Assembly (NCBI RefSeq): GCF_000092065.1
Contig: NC_009362.1
Location: 428,501 to 492,500 of the forward strand
DNA length: 64,000 nucleotides
Direction of reading: 5' to 3'
From: Ostreococcus lucimarinus CCE9901
Taxonomy: Eukaryota > Chlorophyta > Mamiellophyceae > Mamiellales > Bathycoccaceae
This document shows, one piece after another, positions 30,182 through 39,900 of this stretch. The notes beneath the pieces were generated by a model that did no database searches, was not told the DNA's origin, and worked only from the letters and a program-made list of their open reading frames with translations. Every line of letters begins with the position of its first letter. Within the stretch, counting starts at the first letter, position 1. The translations under genes were made by a program, and so were the position numbers.

Positions 30182-31315
30182 ATGCCGCGACCGTCTGCGC
30201 CCGCCGCGCCGCGAATGCGCGACGCACGAAGTTTACGCGACGCGTTCGCGTCCACGAGCGGCTTTCGCGCGCGCGGCGTCGCCACCGCGGACGTTTTCAC
30301 GGTCGCTCAGGAATGGCTTCGAAATCACAACTACGTCGAATACTTGCGAGCGAGCGCGCTGCTGTCGCCATCGAGCGATCGCATGGATGCCGACGCCACG
30401 CCGTTCGACGCCGTGCTCCGCGCGGCGACCGGGGCGGCGCCGAACTTGGTGAACCAAGACGCGCTCGGGGACTGGGCGGAAGAGTTTGCGGTTTGTCACA
30501 ACGACGTCGAGTTTGATCGGCGATGGAACGATTTAACGAGTGGGAACACCGGCGCGTTGGCTGGACCAGATCGACAAGTCGGTGGACTTCCGGGACACGT
30601 GGTGGTGACGACGAGAGATGCGGTTTGGGGGAAGTCTAACGTCGGCGCGCTCGCGTTGAGTGGATCGGAGGAGGAAAAACGCGAAGCGGTAAAGTTTTTG
30701 TTGAGGATGCGCGAGGCGGCGATGACGTACGCGCGATCGAGAGGATGGACGACGTTGGGATTGTATTTTAGATTCTTTGGATGCGAGCCAGTTGGGGAAG
30801 AAGAGCGAGGGATCATACGTTTGCACGTGGTGAATCTCGCGCGCGCAGGGCCGCGATTGAGAAGAACGGCGAAGGTGAATTTACCCATCGATGACGTGAT
30901 CGAAGCGCTCGGTGGCGCTCGTGCGTCACGGCGTGGTGCCGTGTTGATCGTTTCACCTACGCTTAGTACGACTTCAATAACTCCTTTACGACGAGCGGTT
31001 GAGGAGGACTCGCATCGTAGTGACGACGACGAGATTGAAGTCGTCATTAAACGAGTCGTCGCCGCCGCCGCCGCCGCACCACCGATCGAAATCCAGATTC
31101 CCAACAAATTGAGACAACAGTATGAAAACGTATCGTCAAACAAATCTAAAATTCGAATGGCAGTTCGAGATGCGAGCGAGGAATCTGGGTTCAAGAGTCT
31201 CGACGACGCTCAAGATGAATTTTTCCGAGACGTCTCATGGCTGTCGAAGTACAAGTCACTCAGCTCACCCGCCCGTGTCCAGCTCGCCCTTAGCGAAATT
31301 CAACTTAGCAATTAA
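30182..31315 (+). CDS. Unrecognised protein, about 377 residues
   Basis: ATG-initiated frame with a clear fall in GC from start to end like its neighbours, which supports a real gene. I recognise no family. Visible features: an Arg/Ala-rich N-terminus, a globular middle (about 55-260) with VFTVAQEWLRNHNYVEYL, WGKSNVGALALSG and a YARSRGW segment, an alanine run (about 293-300), and a charged C-terminal region rich in Ser/Lys/Asp. No membrane helix or obvious catalytic motif. It lies 156 bp after eIF2B-delta on the same strand. Confidence 0.7.
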   Translation: MPRPSAPAAPRMRDARSLRDAFASTSGFRARGVATADVFTVAQEWLRNHNYVEYLRASALLSPSSDRMDADATPFDAVLRAATGAAPNLVNQDALGDWAEEFAVCHNDVEFDRRWNDLTSGNTGALAGPDRQVGGLPGHVVVTTRDAVWGKSNVGALALSGSEEEKREAVKFLLRMREAAMTYARSRGWTTLGLYFRFFGCEPVGEEERGIIRLHVVNLARAGPRLRRTAKVNLPIDDVIEALGGARASRRGAVLIVSPTLSTTSITPLRRAVEEDSHRSDDDEIEVVIKRVVAAAAAAPPIEIQIPNKLRQQYENVSSNKSKIRMAVRDASEESGFKSLDDAQDEFFRDVSWLSKYKSLSSPARVQLALSEIQLSN

Positions 31316-31394
31316 GATAGTCGCGACGAAGCTATAGTTTTGTTTACGATGATACCGGTAGAACCTTGTATTAAAGATTGGACGTTTTTTTAGT

Positions 31395-31454
31395 GGACCA
31401 ACACGTTCTATGCACAGTAGCAGGATCAACACGTTCCTATGTAGGATCAACACG
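31395..31454. repeat. Three copies of a GGA(T/C)CAACACG motif
   Basis: GGACCAACACGTTCTATG at 31395, GGATCAACACGTTCCTATG at 31423 and GGATCAACACGG at 31444 lie in the gap between the converging genes ending at 31315 and 31502. They could be 3'-end processing or just a small decayed tandem repeat. Confidence 0.6.
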
Positions 31455-31501
31455 GCGCATCTAAATAGTATACAACATGCGCGTAAGAGTGTTCAAACGT
31501 T

Positions 31502-32884
31502 TCACGCGACGACAAGAGACCGAACGCCAAAGCACAGAGCGACGCTCGCGAGAGTAGTCCAGACGTAAACGAAGAACTTTCGGATTTCGGTGAAAGCTCC
31601 TTCTCGCTTCCATAAAGATTTTGCCAACAGCGGAGGCAAAATACCCCACAAAATGATGACGACCACAGCTCCAGAGAATTTGAGCGCGGAAAAGTACACG
31701 TCGGGGCCTTTACAGGCGAAAAGTAGCGAGGGAAGCAGGGTAAGCGCAATCACGGACTTTGAATGACTCACCGTCTTTTTCTTCAAGGCGTCGGCGCAAA
31801 ACCGACTCAACGCCAAGTAGCCCCCGATGAGCGTTGAGATCGACGCCGCGATCGCGACAGAAGCGGTCGCTCCACCCAAAATACCGCCACTTTCCAACAT
31901 TGCTTGCGCTAAGTCCGCGGTTCCAGCCCAAGCGCCACTCTGAGCGAGCGAAACGACGAGCCAACAAGTGTACATTGCGAGGGGGACCGAGGTGCCGAGC
32001 AAAATCACGCGCCTGATACGTTCTCTGTCACCTCTGAGCATGTCAACTAACGTCGGCAAGCACTCTCCATACGTGTATAGTTGTACCAAACCGGGGAGTG
32101 CCGGCACTGCCGCGGCGAAGTTCATGAAAGTGAGCTTGCTAGGCGTCAAATTCGTCACTCCAAAGACGCAAATCGCCGCAAACGACATAAAAATACCAAC
32201 GGTCGCATACGCGTTCACCTTGGCCGCTTTGTTTGAAAACGACACGTATCCAACAATCGCCGCGGTCACGGCCGCACCGAAAACGTGCGACACCGCGCCA
32301 CCGCTAAAAAAACTCGCCAACGACCCGCACTTTGCGAGCTGACTCACCAGGGTGCAGTTCATCATCACAAAGAACGACACCGCGACGATGCTACCCCAAC
32401 TCTTTCCGAGATAATCCGATGTTACGCTCAACAAACTTACCGCTCGACCGTTCGACCGCGCCCACGTGTGCATGAGCGTCTCGGACACCAACAGTCCGCT
32501 CGCCGCGAGCACCGCCCACGCGCCGCACGATATCAAAACCGCCGGCACGAACCCCGCGGGCGCGGCAAAGTACGGCATCGCCAAGAATCCACCCCCGACG
32601 GTCGTTCCGACGACTAGCATGATGGCTTCGAAGTCGCTCGCGCGTTCTGCGTGCAATTCCAACGGACACGACTCCGCCTCGTCGGTGGAGCCCCGCGCGA
32701 AGCGCGTCGCCCCGTCCCCCCAGGCCATGTCTTCGTAATACTGCTCATCCAGCCCGCTCGATCGCTCCGCCGCGCGCGAGCGCGTGCCCCACGCGTTCGT
32801 TCGCACCGCGCGCCTTCGCGTCGACGCGTCGGCGCGCGCGCGTCCGTTCACCGCGGCGAGGGCTCGTTGCGATAACGCTATCAT
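31502..32884 (-). CDS. Trp/Tyr-permease-like amino-acid transporter (HAAAP family), probably plastid
   Basis: Polytopic transporter of the hydroxy/aromatic amino acid permease family (bacterial TyrP/Mtr). After an Arg/Ala-rich presequence of about 90 residues, helix 1 has the family signature VGTTVGGGFLAMPYFAAPAGF, followed by about 10 more predicted helices, for example SIVAVSFFVMMNCTLVSQL, VGIFMSFAAICVFGVT and SVAIAASISTLIGGYLALS. Plants have chloroplast TyrP-like proteins of this type. Substrate specificity and direction cannot be read from the sequence. 460 residues is the expected size for leader plus core. Confidence 0.85.
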   Translation of the reverse strand: MIALSQRALAAVNGRARADASTRRRAVRTNAWGTRSRAAERSSGLDEQYYEDMAWGDGATRFARGSTDEAESCPLELHAERASDFEAIMLVVGTTVGGGFLAMPYFAAPAGFVPAVLISCGAWAVLAASGLLVSETLMHTWARSNGRAVSLLSVTSDYLGKSWGSIVAVSFFVMMNCTLVSQLAKCGSLASFFSGGAVSHVFGAAVTAAIVGYVSFSNKAAKVNAYATVGIFMSFAAICVFGVTNLTPSKLTFMNFAAAVPALPGLVQLYTYGECLPTLVDMLRGDRERIRRVILLGTSVPLAMYTCWLVVSLAQSGAWAGTADLAQAMLESGGILGGATASVAIAASISTLIGGYLALSRFCADALKKKTVSHSKSVIALTLLPSLLFACKGPDVYFSALKFSGAVVVIILWGILPPLLAKSLWKREGAFTEIRKFFVYVWTTLASVALCFGVRSLVVA

Positions 32885-33152
32885 CGCGATTCACGCAATA
32901 ATTCCGCGCCGACGCGAGAGATGCGCGATCGCGCGGCGCGCCCGCGCGCGACGATCGTCTCTTCGAGCTCGCGCGCGCCGCGTCGCGCGCGAGACGCGTC
33001 GAGTTGTGCGGCGCGCGGTGAGCGCTCGGGGCGGTTGAGTCGCCTCGTCAGCGGAGCGCGCGACTCGGCGACGGAACGAGACGACGACGCGAACGATCTA
33101 GGAGTTTGGTTTCGTTCGCACGCTATCGAACGAAGCTACGTGGACGCGCGCG

Positions 33153-33867
33153 CTACCTGCGCCTGACCTCGGTGTTCCATCTGTGCTGCGCGGCGGAGGT
33201 GGACGCGGTGAACGCCTGGCCGCCCGAGTCTAAGCGCCGAAGCGCCCCGCACGCCTCGCACTTCTCCACCGCCTTCGGATTGAGCTGCTTCCCAGCGCAC
33301 TTATAGCTCTGACACGGCCACCAACCGTGCTTTTTCTTGTCTTCTTGCTCGGCCTTCTCCTCCGGCGGCGTCGCGTGCACCGTGCCCTTGGTGTGACTCT
33401 GCGAGGCGACGTACGCGCGATACTGTTCGAGCGTCATCGCCGCCGACGTCGGCGGCGGTGGCAGCGGTTCCTTCGGCGTGGTGATTTGTGCCTCTGTGTC
33501 GTGCGGTGCCATCGCGGTCGACGCCGCTTCCATCGGCGCGTTCGCGCGCGTCGCCGTCCCGGCCGCCGCCTCGTCGTCCCGTCGCCGCGCTCGCCCATCC
33601 TCGCGCTCGCGCTCGCTCATGCTCGACCTCGACCTCGACCTCGACCGTCGTCGACGTCGTTTATCTCTCTTTTCCTTCTTCTCCTTTTTTCGCCGTCGCT
33701 CTTTTCGCCGTCGTCGTCGCTCGCGCGAGCTCGAGCTCGAGCTCGAGCTCCGACTTCGACTTCGCCGTCGCCGTCTCGCGCCGCTTCGACTTCGCGACGC
33801 GCTTCGACTTCGCGACCGTCCGTCGCGACTTCGTCGTCGTCGTCGCGCGCCGTCGCGTCGCGCGTCG

Positions 33868-33900
<33 letters not shown>

Positions 33901-33914
33901 CGTCGTCGTCCCAT
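33153..33914 (-). CDS. RS-domain protein with RanBP2-type zinc finger
   Basis: 253 residues. The N-terminus has an Asp run followed by long Arg-Ser dipeptide stretches and a Lys/Arg-rich block, i.e. an RS domain typical of SR-type splicing regulators. The C-terminal region has one zinc finger WPCQSYKCAGKQLNPKAVEK and CEAC, fitting W-x-C-x4-C...N-x6-C-x2-C of RanBP2-type fingers, which in ZRANB2 and relatives bind single-stranded RNA at splice sites. No RRM is present. It shares an 80-bp divergent promoter with the Sua5/YrdC gene, including a perfect palindrome. Confidence 0.75.
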
Positions 33915-33930
33915 CGCTTTTCGCCTCCCG

Positions 33931-33944
33931 GTGTGACGTCACAC
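33931..33944. promoter_or_regulatory. Perfect 14-bp palindrome GTGTGACGTCACAC (CRE-like)
   Basis: Centred in the 79-bp gap between the divergent starts at 33914 and 33994. It contains TGACGTCA, the bZIP/CRE core, extended to a 14-bp perfect inverted repeat, and could control both genes. Confidence 0.55.
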
Positions 33945-33993
33945 GCACGCGCGCGATCGCGCGCGACGACCGCGCGCTCGGACGACGCGCGCG

Positions 33994-34917
33994 ATGTCTC
34001 ATTCTATCGCTTCGACGCGCGCGCGCGCCGTCGTCGCGTCGCGCGCCGCCGCGCGACGCGCGAATGCGCGAATTCGGATAACGACGCCGCCGCCGACGCG
34101 TCGCGCGGACGTCGCGCGCGGAGGCGTGCGCGCGCGCGCGGCGAAGCGAGGCCGCGGCGGTGGAGCGCCGACGGCGGAGGCGATGTACGTCGACATCGAT
34201 CTCGTGAACGTCGGCCTGGAGGGGGAGATGTGGAAGCTGGACCAAGTCGCGGAGGCGATTCGCCGAGGCGAGGTCGGCGCGATCCCGACGGACACGAAGT
34301 ACGCCTTCGTCGCCGATCTCACGAACGCGGATGCGGTGCAGAAGTTGTATGATATCAAAGACGCCGGGCTGAACAAACCGCTGAGCATACTGTGCCGAGG
34401 ATTCGCAGATATAGACGCGTACACCACCGGGTTTCCTAACAACCCGAAACCTGGCGCGACGTTGCCGTTCAAGTTGGCGAAACAGTGCCTGCCGGGGCCG
34501 TATACGTTTATCTTACCCGCGTCGAAGGAGTTGCCGAAGGTGTGTCTGGTGGATAAATCGACGAAGGATAAGGCGAGGCAGTGCAAGAGTAGGAAGACGG
34601 TGGGCGTGCGCATTCCCGCGTGCGAGGTCACGCGAGCGCTGCTCGATCTCCTCGACGCGCCGTTGATGTGCTCGACCGTGCCCGAGTGCGACGACGAACC
34701 GGCGGTGATTCATGACACGTACTTACCGCGAGGTCTGGGGTTTATCGTGGACATCGGTGAGCGTCAAATGGCGGCGGCGTCTACGGTGGTGGATTTGTCC
34801 GCGGGCGAGCCGCGCGTGTTGCGCCGCGGCGCGGGCGATCCCGATCTCTGGGCCAGCGGTGACGACGCGAGCGAAAGCGTCGAAAACGATCCCGACGCCG
34901 CGTGGGGTTTCGCGTAG
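33994..34917 (+). CDS. Sua5/YciO/YrdC-domain protein, probably organellar
   Basis: YrdC/Sua5 proteins make threonylcarbamoyl-AMP for the t6A37 tRNA modification; YciO relatives are less well understood. A leader of about 60 Arg/Ala/Thr residues suggests plastid or mitochondrial import. The domain runs from about residue 65: AIRRGEVGAIPTDTKYAFV (the PTDTxY motif), IKDAGLNKPLSIL, LPGPYTFILPAS and VGVRIPACEVTRALLDLLDAPLMCSTV. In YrdC the loop after the PTDT strand normally has K-x-R; here only the Lys of IKDAGLNK is kept and the Arg is not seen. This points to the YciO-like plant branch. Second half of Sua5 proper is absent. Confidence 0.85.
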   Translation: MSHSIASTRARAVVASRAAARRANARIRITTPPPTRRADVARGGVRARAAKRGRGGGAPTAEAMYVDIDLVNVGLEGEMWKLDQVAEAIRRGEVGAIPTDTKYAFVADLTNADAVQKLYDIKDAGLNKPLSILCRGFADIDAYTTGFPNNPKPGATLPFKLAKQCLPGPYTFILPASKELPKVCLVDKSTKDKARQCKSRKTVGVRIPACEVTRALLDLLDAPLMCSTVPECDDEPAVIHDTYLPRGLGFIVDIGERQMAAASTVVDLSAGEPRVLRRGAGDPDLWASGDDASESVENDPDAAWGFA

Positions 34918-35008
34918 ACGCGCCTGCCGCTGTATATTTGATTGATTCGCGACGACGTTGTAACAAGAGTGACATTTTTCCTTCCAACCGACTTCACAAG
35001 TCGCGCGC

Positions 35009-36016
35009 ATGTTCGCCGTCCTCGCCCCGAGCGACGCCGAGGACGACGCCGAGGACGACGACGCGATACGCGTCGATCGCGGTCACCCTTCCCGGGCCTC
35101 GAGCGACGACGACGACGACGCGTCTACGTCTTCCTCTTCGTCAGGCGCGGACCAAGACGGAGAACCATCGGCGACGCTCACGTGGCGCTGGAGCACCGGA
35201 CGCGCAGATGACGACGACGGAAGATGGCGAACAAATCATTCGTCGTCGACGCGAAGCGCGAGCGCGCGCGCGCGCGCGCTGATGCCGGGGGAGAAGAAGA
35301 TGTTGAAGAAATTGCACGTGGCGGCGACGCGCGCGACGCGAGCGCGACGGGACGGGTTCGACGCCAACGATGCGAGGCGAGAGATGGAGCGCGTCGTTCG
35401 CGAGGGTAAATCATTGACGATCGTGTGTAGTAAACGCGCGTGCGTGGCGAGAGGTCAAGGGAGAGTGATACGCGCGTTGGCGGCGGCGCTCGGGACGACG
35501 TTCCGACCGACGCGAGCGGGCAAACGCGCGGCTTTTGTCATCGAACGCGTCGATGGGACGAGCGATGTTCCGCCGGTGGTGAGCGAGGAGCTTTTGAAAT
35601 CGCTATGTGCGGAGCCGATGACGCGAGACGAGTATTTGATGAGCGACGAACGCAGAGCGCGTTTAGAGAAGCGCGCGGAAGCGTCGCGCAGAGCGAACAA
35701 AGGCAAAAAGAAGAAAGATCGCGGGCGACGATGGAACCGTAAAAGTGACGAGGAAGACACAACGCGCGATATCGTAGAATTTACTCGCGCGACGGAGGAC
35801 GAGGCGACGTTCGATGAGGACGCCGCGAGGCGCGCGCCGTCGCCTTTATCGGGAGCGTTCGCCGCGTTCGAGGCGCACACGCGCGGCATCGGCAGTCGCT
35901 TGCTCACCGCGATGGGGTTCACGCGAGGTTCGGGTTTAGGTCGAGATAATCAAGGCATCGCCGAGGCACCGCGCGCGGAGTCGAGAGCGAAGCGCGCCGG
36001 TCTCGGCGCCGAGTGA
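35009..36016 (+). CDS. G-patch-domain protein
   Basis: 335 residues. The acidic Asp/Ser-rich N-terminus is followed by a basic middle region (LHVAATRATRARRDGFD... VREGKSLTIVCSKRACVARGQG), which may be an R3H-like nucleic-acid-binding module, and a Lys-rich block. At the C-terminus is a G-patch: GIGSRLLTAMGFTRGSGLGR, then AESRAKRAGLG, the glycine pattern that activates DEAH helicases in splicing and ribosome assembly. The nearest known type is SQS1/PFA1-like or other R3H/G-patch proteins, but specific orthology is not claimed. A tandem duplication overlaps its stop codon. Confidence 0.8.
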   Translation: MFAVLAPSDAEDDAEDDDAIRVDRGHPSRASSDDDDDASTSSSSSGADQDGEPSATLTWRWSTGRADDDDGRWRTNHSSSTRSASARARALMPGEKKMLKKLHVAATRATRARRDGFDANDARREMERVVREGKSLTIVCSKRACVARGQGRVIRALAAALGTTFRPTRAGKRAAFVIERVDGTSDVPPVVSEELLKSLCAEPMTRDEYLMSDERRARLEKRAEASRRANKGKKKKDRGRRWNRKSDEEDTTRDIVEFTRATEDEATFDEDAARRAPSPLSGAFAAFEAHTRGIGSRLLTAMGFTRGSGLGRDNQGIAEAPRAESRAKRAGLGAE

Positions 36017-36043
36017 GAGCGAAGCGCGCCGGGTCTCGGCGCC
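35983..36043. repeat. Two-copy tandem repeat spanning the stop codon of the G-patch gene
   Basis: GAGAGCGAAGCGCGCCGG(G)TCTCGGCGCC occurs at 35983 and again at 36015, with one inserted G in the second copy. The first copy is coding, the second is past the TGA (36014-36016), so the stop lies between duplicates. Confidence 0.85.
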
Positions 36044-36155
36044 GGCGCGCCGCGGTTAAAAGTAATGTAAATAATAGTCTTGTACATCGCACAGCTCGTC
36101 CGCGCGCGCGAACGCTGTTTTAGGCCTATTCGCCCTACCCTATCATCTCTCTCGC

Positions 36156-36674
36156 TCACACCGTGAACGATTCCCCACACCCGCACTGCGCCTTGCTGTT
36201 TGGATTCTCAAACACGAATTCGCTCCTCAATCGATCGCTCACGTAATCCATCTTCGTCCCGATGATGCTCATCAGCGCGTTCGGCTCGACGATTATTTTC
36301 ACCCCATCCTCCGTCGTCACGAGTTCATCAAACTTCTTCCGTTCGCTCTCGTCCGCGTAATTCATCGTGTACGTCATCCCGTTGCACCCCCGCGTCTTCA
36401 CCCCAATCTTCAAGTACTCCTTCTGCCTCGCGTCCAACAGCGCCTTGATCCTTCGCGACGCCTCGGGCGTGACCTCCATCGCCTGTCGCTTCCCCTTCCT
36501 CGCCTCGACCGCCGTCGTCGCCGTCGTCGCCGTCGCCGTCGTCGTCGTCGTCGACGTGCCCTCGCGCGTCGCGCGCGCCGTTCGCGCCGCGTCCGCCGCG
36601 CACATCCCGCGCGTCCCGCGCGCGCGCGCCGCCGTCGACGCCGACGCGATCGCGCGCTCGATCGCGCGTCGCAT
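36156..36674 (-). CDS. ISCA1: ISCA1-type A-type Fe-S cluster carrier
   Basis: A-type carrier for late Fe-S cluster delivery in mitochondria. The first about 65 residues (Arg/Ala and a Thr run) form a likely presequence; the domain starts at MEVTPEASRRIKALL. The three conserved cysteines are present: RGCNGMTYT and the C-terminal CGCGES. GVKIIVEPNALMSIIGTKMDYV is the diagnostic ISCA stretch, and ENPNSKAQCGCGESFTV is typical of ISCA1/SufA. Plastid CpIscA (SufA) is the alternative. It faces the kinesin gene with a 251-bp divergent gap. Confidence 0.92.
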   Translation of the reverse strand: MRRAIERAIASASTAARARGTRGMCAADAARTARATREGTSTTTTTATATTATTAVEARKGKRQAMEVTPEASRRIKALLDARQKEYLKIGVKTRGCNGMTYTMNYADESERKKFDELVTTEDGVKIIVEPNALMSIIGTKMDYVSDRLRSEFVFENPNSKAQCGCGESFTV

Positions 36675-36925
36675 CGCGTCGACGGTGGCGCGTCGCCGAG
36701 TGCGCGCGCGCGACGTCGACGCGCGCGCGGGGGCGCCTCGTGTCCGTGTGTGATTCCACGCGCGCTCGTATCATAAATCACCACACAGCGCGCGATGGGC
36801 GCGGAATACGAGCGATGGATCGCGTTCGAATATTCGGACACACGGGTATGTACAAACAGTCATACTTTGCGCCAGGGGACCGAACGCCCCCGCGCGCCCG
36901 CGCGCGCGCGTCACTGCGTCGCGCG

Positions 36926-39900
36926 ATGGCGCTCACGGACGCGACGAACGCCGCGTCCGCGCCGACGAGCGCGGTGAAGATGAATCACCTGCGCGCGAGG
37001 TGCGCGACGCGACCGACATCGCGCCGCGCCGACGCGACGCGCCGCGACGACGCGACGACGCGACGCGACGCGAACGCCGACTGACGACGGTTTGCCTTCG
37101 CGATTCGATTCGTCGCGCGCGCAGGATGGAAAACTTGCGTCGACAGAGCCTGAGCGACGGACCGCTGAGCGCGCGGAAGGCGACGAATCCGTCGAGCGTC
37201 AGGCGCGCGTCGCGGAGCGGGCGACCGTCGATCGGTGCGCGATGCGATGCGATGCGAGGCGACGCGACCGAGGCGATAAACGGCCGTTGGGGGAACGATG
37301 GGAAAGGATTCGGATTCGAGCGCCGCGCGCGCGCGCGTCGCGAGTGGACGCGTCGAGACGTCGGGCGACGACGACGATGAAATGGTTCGATCGTCCAGGA
37401 CGCGCGCGCGGGACGGGCGACCGTGGGGCGGTGGTGGGAGGGATCGACGAATGCGCGCGCGCGAGAGGCGGGACACTGACGACGGCGGTTTTAAACGCGC
37501 GAACGAACGCAGGCGGGAACGATGATACGATTCTGTTCAACGATGGGATGAAGTCGCAGGTGCAAGCGGTGGCGAGGAAGATTTACGATGAGTCTCCGGC
37601 GATGGAAAACGCGACGAGGTGCCTATCGTGGCGACCGACGGTGAAGAAGAAGGCGGACCCGGAGGGCTTCGTGGCGGAGCTCACGATGCACATTAAGAGT
37701 CAAAAGGAGACGCTCAAGCAGTTGCTGCAGCACAAGGATGAGATGACGGCGGAGTGTCAAGAAATCGAGCGTTCGTATAAGGCGGCCGTGGAAGAGGCTG
37801 CGGTGAACGGGAACGGGCAAACGGTTACCGTGCCGGCGACGGCGGCGGAGATGGCCGACTTGAAAGCGGAACGCGAACGGTTGGCCAAGCAAAAGGAGGA
37901 TCACATGGCGCACTTGAACAAGGTTCAGGAGGCCGAGGAAGAACTTCAGCGCAAAATCGACGCTTTGAACGAGGAACGATCGAAGATTCGCGAAGAAGAG
38001 CACGCACGAGTCATGACTGCGCTCTCAAAGAAGATTGCCGACGCCGAGGCGCGCGTCCAAGCGGCCAACGACGCCGAGGCTTCGCTCGCGAGTGAGCAAG
38101 AGAAGATGATGCAGCTTCGACAAATGGAGAACGTCAGTGCGGCTCAAGCCGGTGCGGCGGCGGCGGAAGCAAAGGTTGAAGCCGATCAAGCGAAGGAGCA
38201 GACGCAGATTGCTCAGCAAGAGCTCGCGGCGGCCAAGGCGTTGCTCGAAAACGCCACGGCGCAGCACGCCGACTTTCAGAGCTCGTACAAAGAGGAGAAG
38301 GCGCAGTGGGAAGCCGAGCTCGCGAAGTTGAAGCATTCTGAAGATTCTCTCAAGAACGAACTCTCGGCGCAATTATCCAAGCTCGAGGGCGTCACGGCGC
38401 AGTACAACCAGCTCGCGTCTGAGGCGGCGACGCAGAACGAACGCGCTCAAGCGGACATCGAAAAGATTGTCACCGCGATGACTGCTGAAAAGGAGAAGGC
38501 TCTCAGTGATCTCGAAGACACTCTCTCACGCGAAAAAAGTGAGGAAGTCAACAACCTCGAACGTGACTTCCGCGCGCGCCTCGAGCAAGAGATGAACACG
38601 TTCAAGTCTGAAAGCAAGGAGGATATGCAGCAACGCATTGTGCACCTCAACTCTCTCTTGGCTGAGCAAAAGACCAACAACGAGATGACTCTCGCCGCGT
38701 TCAAGTCAGAAGCGAGCGCCAAGGAAGCTCACGTGAAGGCTGAGTTCCAAGCTGCCCTCAAGGATGCCGAGCACAGAGCCGAGCTCGCCGCTGCAAAGGC
38801 TTCGAGCGCGCTTGAAAGTCTTCACTCGACGCTCGAGCAAGTCAAGCAGTCTGCGCAAGAAGAGTTGACCCGTGTTAAGCAAGAGGCTCAACGCGCGCTC
38901 GCCGAACAAGCGAAGAAAATGCAAGAGGCACACGCGTTGGACAAGGCCAAAGCGCTCGAGGCGCAGCAGCAAGAACTCCAGTCCAAGCTTCTCAGCGAGC
39001 GCGACTCCGCGCTCACGGGCTCTCACGACGCACACGAAGCCGCGATGTCCGAGCTCGAGATCCGAGTTCGCCAAGAGTGCGCTGAAAACTTTTCGAATGA
39101 ACTCAAACACGAAAAGGAGCGCACGATCGCGCAGCTCGAACAAGCCAAGTCCGAGCTCTTCGCGAGCAAGGAGGAGGCGCTTCAAGCGCAACGAGTAGAA
39201 TTGACGCAGCAAGCGGCTGGCGAGCGCGAAGCTGCGATCCAGGCTCTCAAGGAAGCTCACGAGGAGACAATGACTGAACTCTCAAATAACTTGAAGGCTG
39301 AACTCGAGCAAGCACGTTCGGTTGCGTTTACTGGCGGCAAGTCGTCGCGTAGTGACGCGGAGATCAAGGCGCAGATGGAAGCCGAGAAGCAAAGCGCACT
39401 TGTCATGGCGAGCGAGAAGCACGCGGAGGTGATGTCGCGCAAGATTCAAGAGCTCACGGAAAAGCTCGCGACTGATAAACACAACGCCGTTTCCGCGCTG
39501 GAGCGCGAAAAGTACGAGTTGATCAGAAAGCACGAAGCTGAAAAGGCGTCCATGCTCGCTGAGCTCAAGGCGTCTCTGCAGAACAACGCGTCAGAACAAT
39601 TCGAAGCCATCAAGGCCCGCGCTCTCGAAGAACAACGTCAGAAGCTTACGATCGAGAAGCAAGTCGCGCTGGATAATCTCAAAGCTGAGCTTAATGCTGT
39701 CAAGGAAGTCGCCGTTGCGCAAGCAAAGGCGGAAGCTGCGGCGGCGGGTAGCATCGACTCGAGCAAGTCTTACAAGTCTGCGATTGAGAACCTTCGAGAC
39801 ACGCTCGAAAACGAAAAACAAGAGGCATTGGCGCTGCAAGCCGCCAAACTGTGCAACGCAGCCGCTGCGGAGAAAGAGCACGCGATGACTGAACTCCGAT

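Noticed and set aside
37092-37512. Contiguous 5' part of the kinesin frame
   Set aside because: Starts with TTG and is Arg-rich; the spliced model gives an ATG start and a typical tail with two in-frame junctions.
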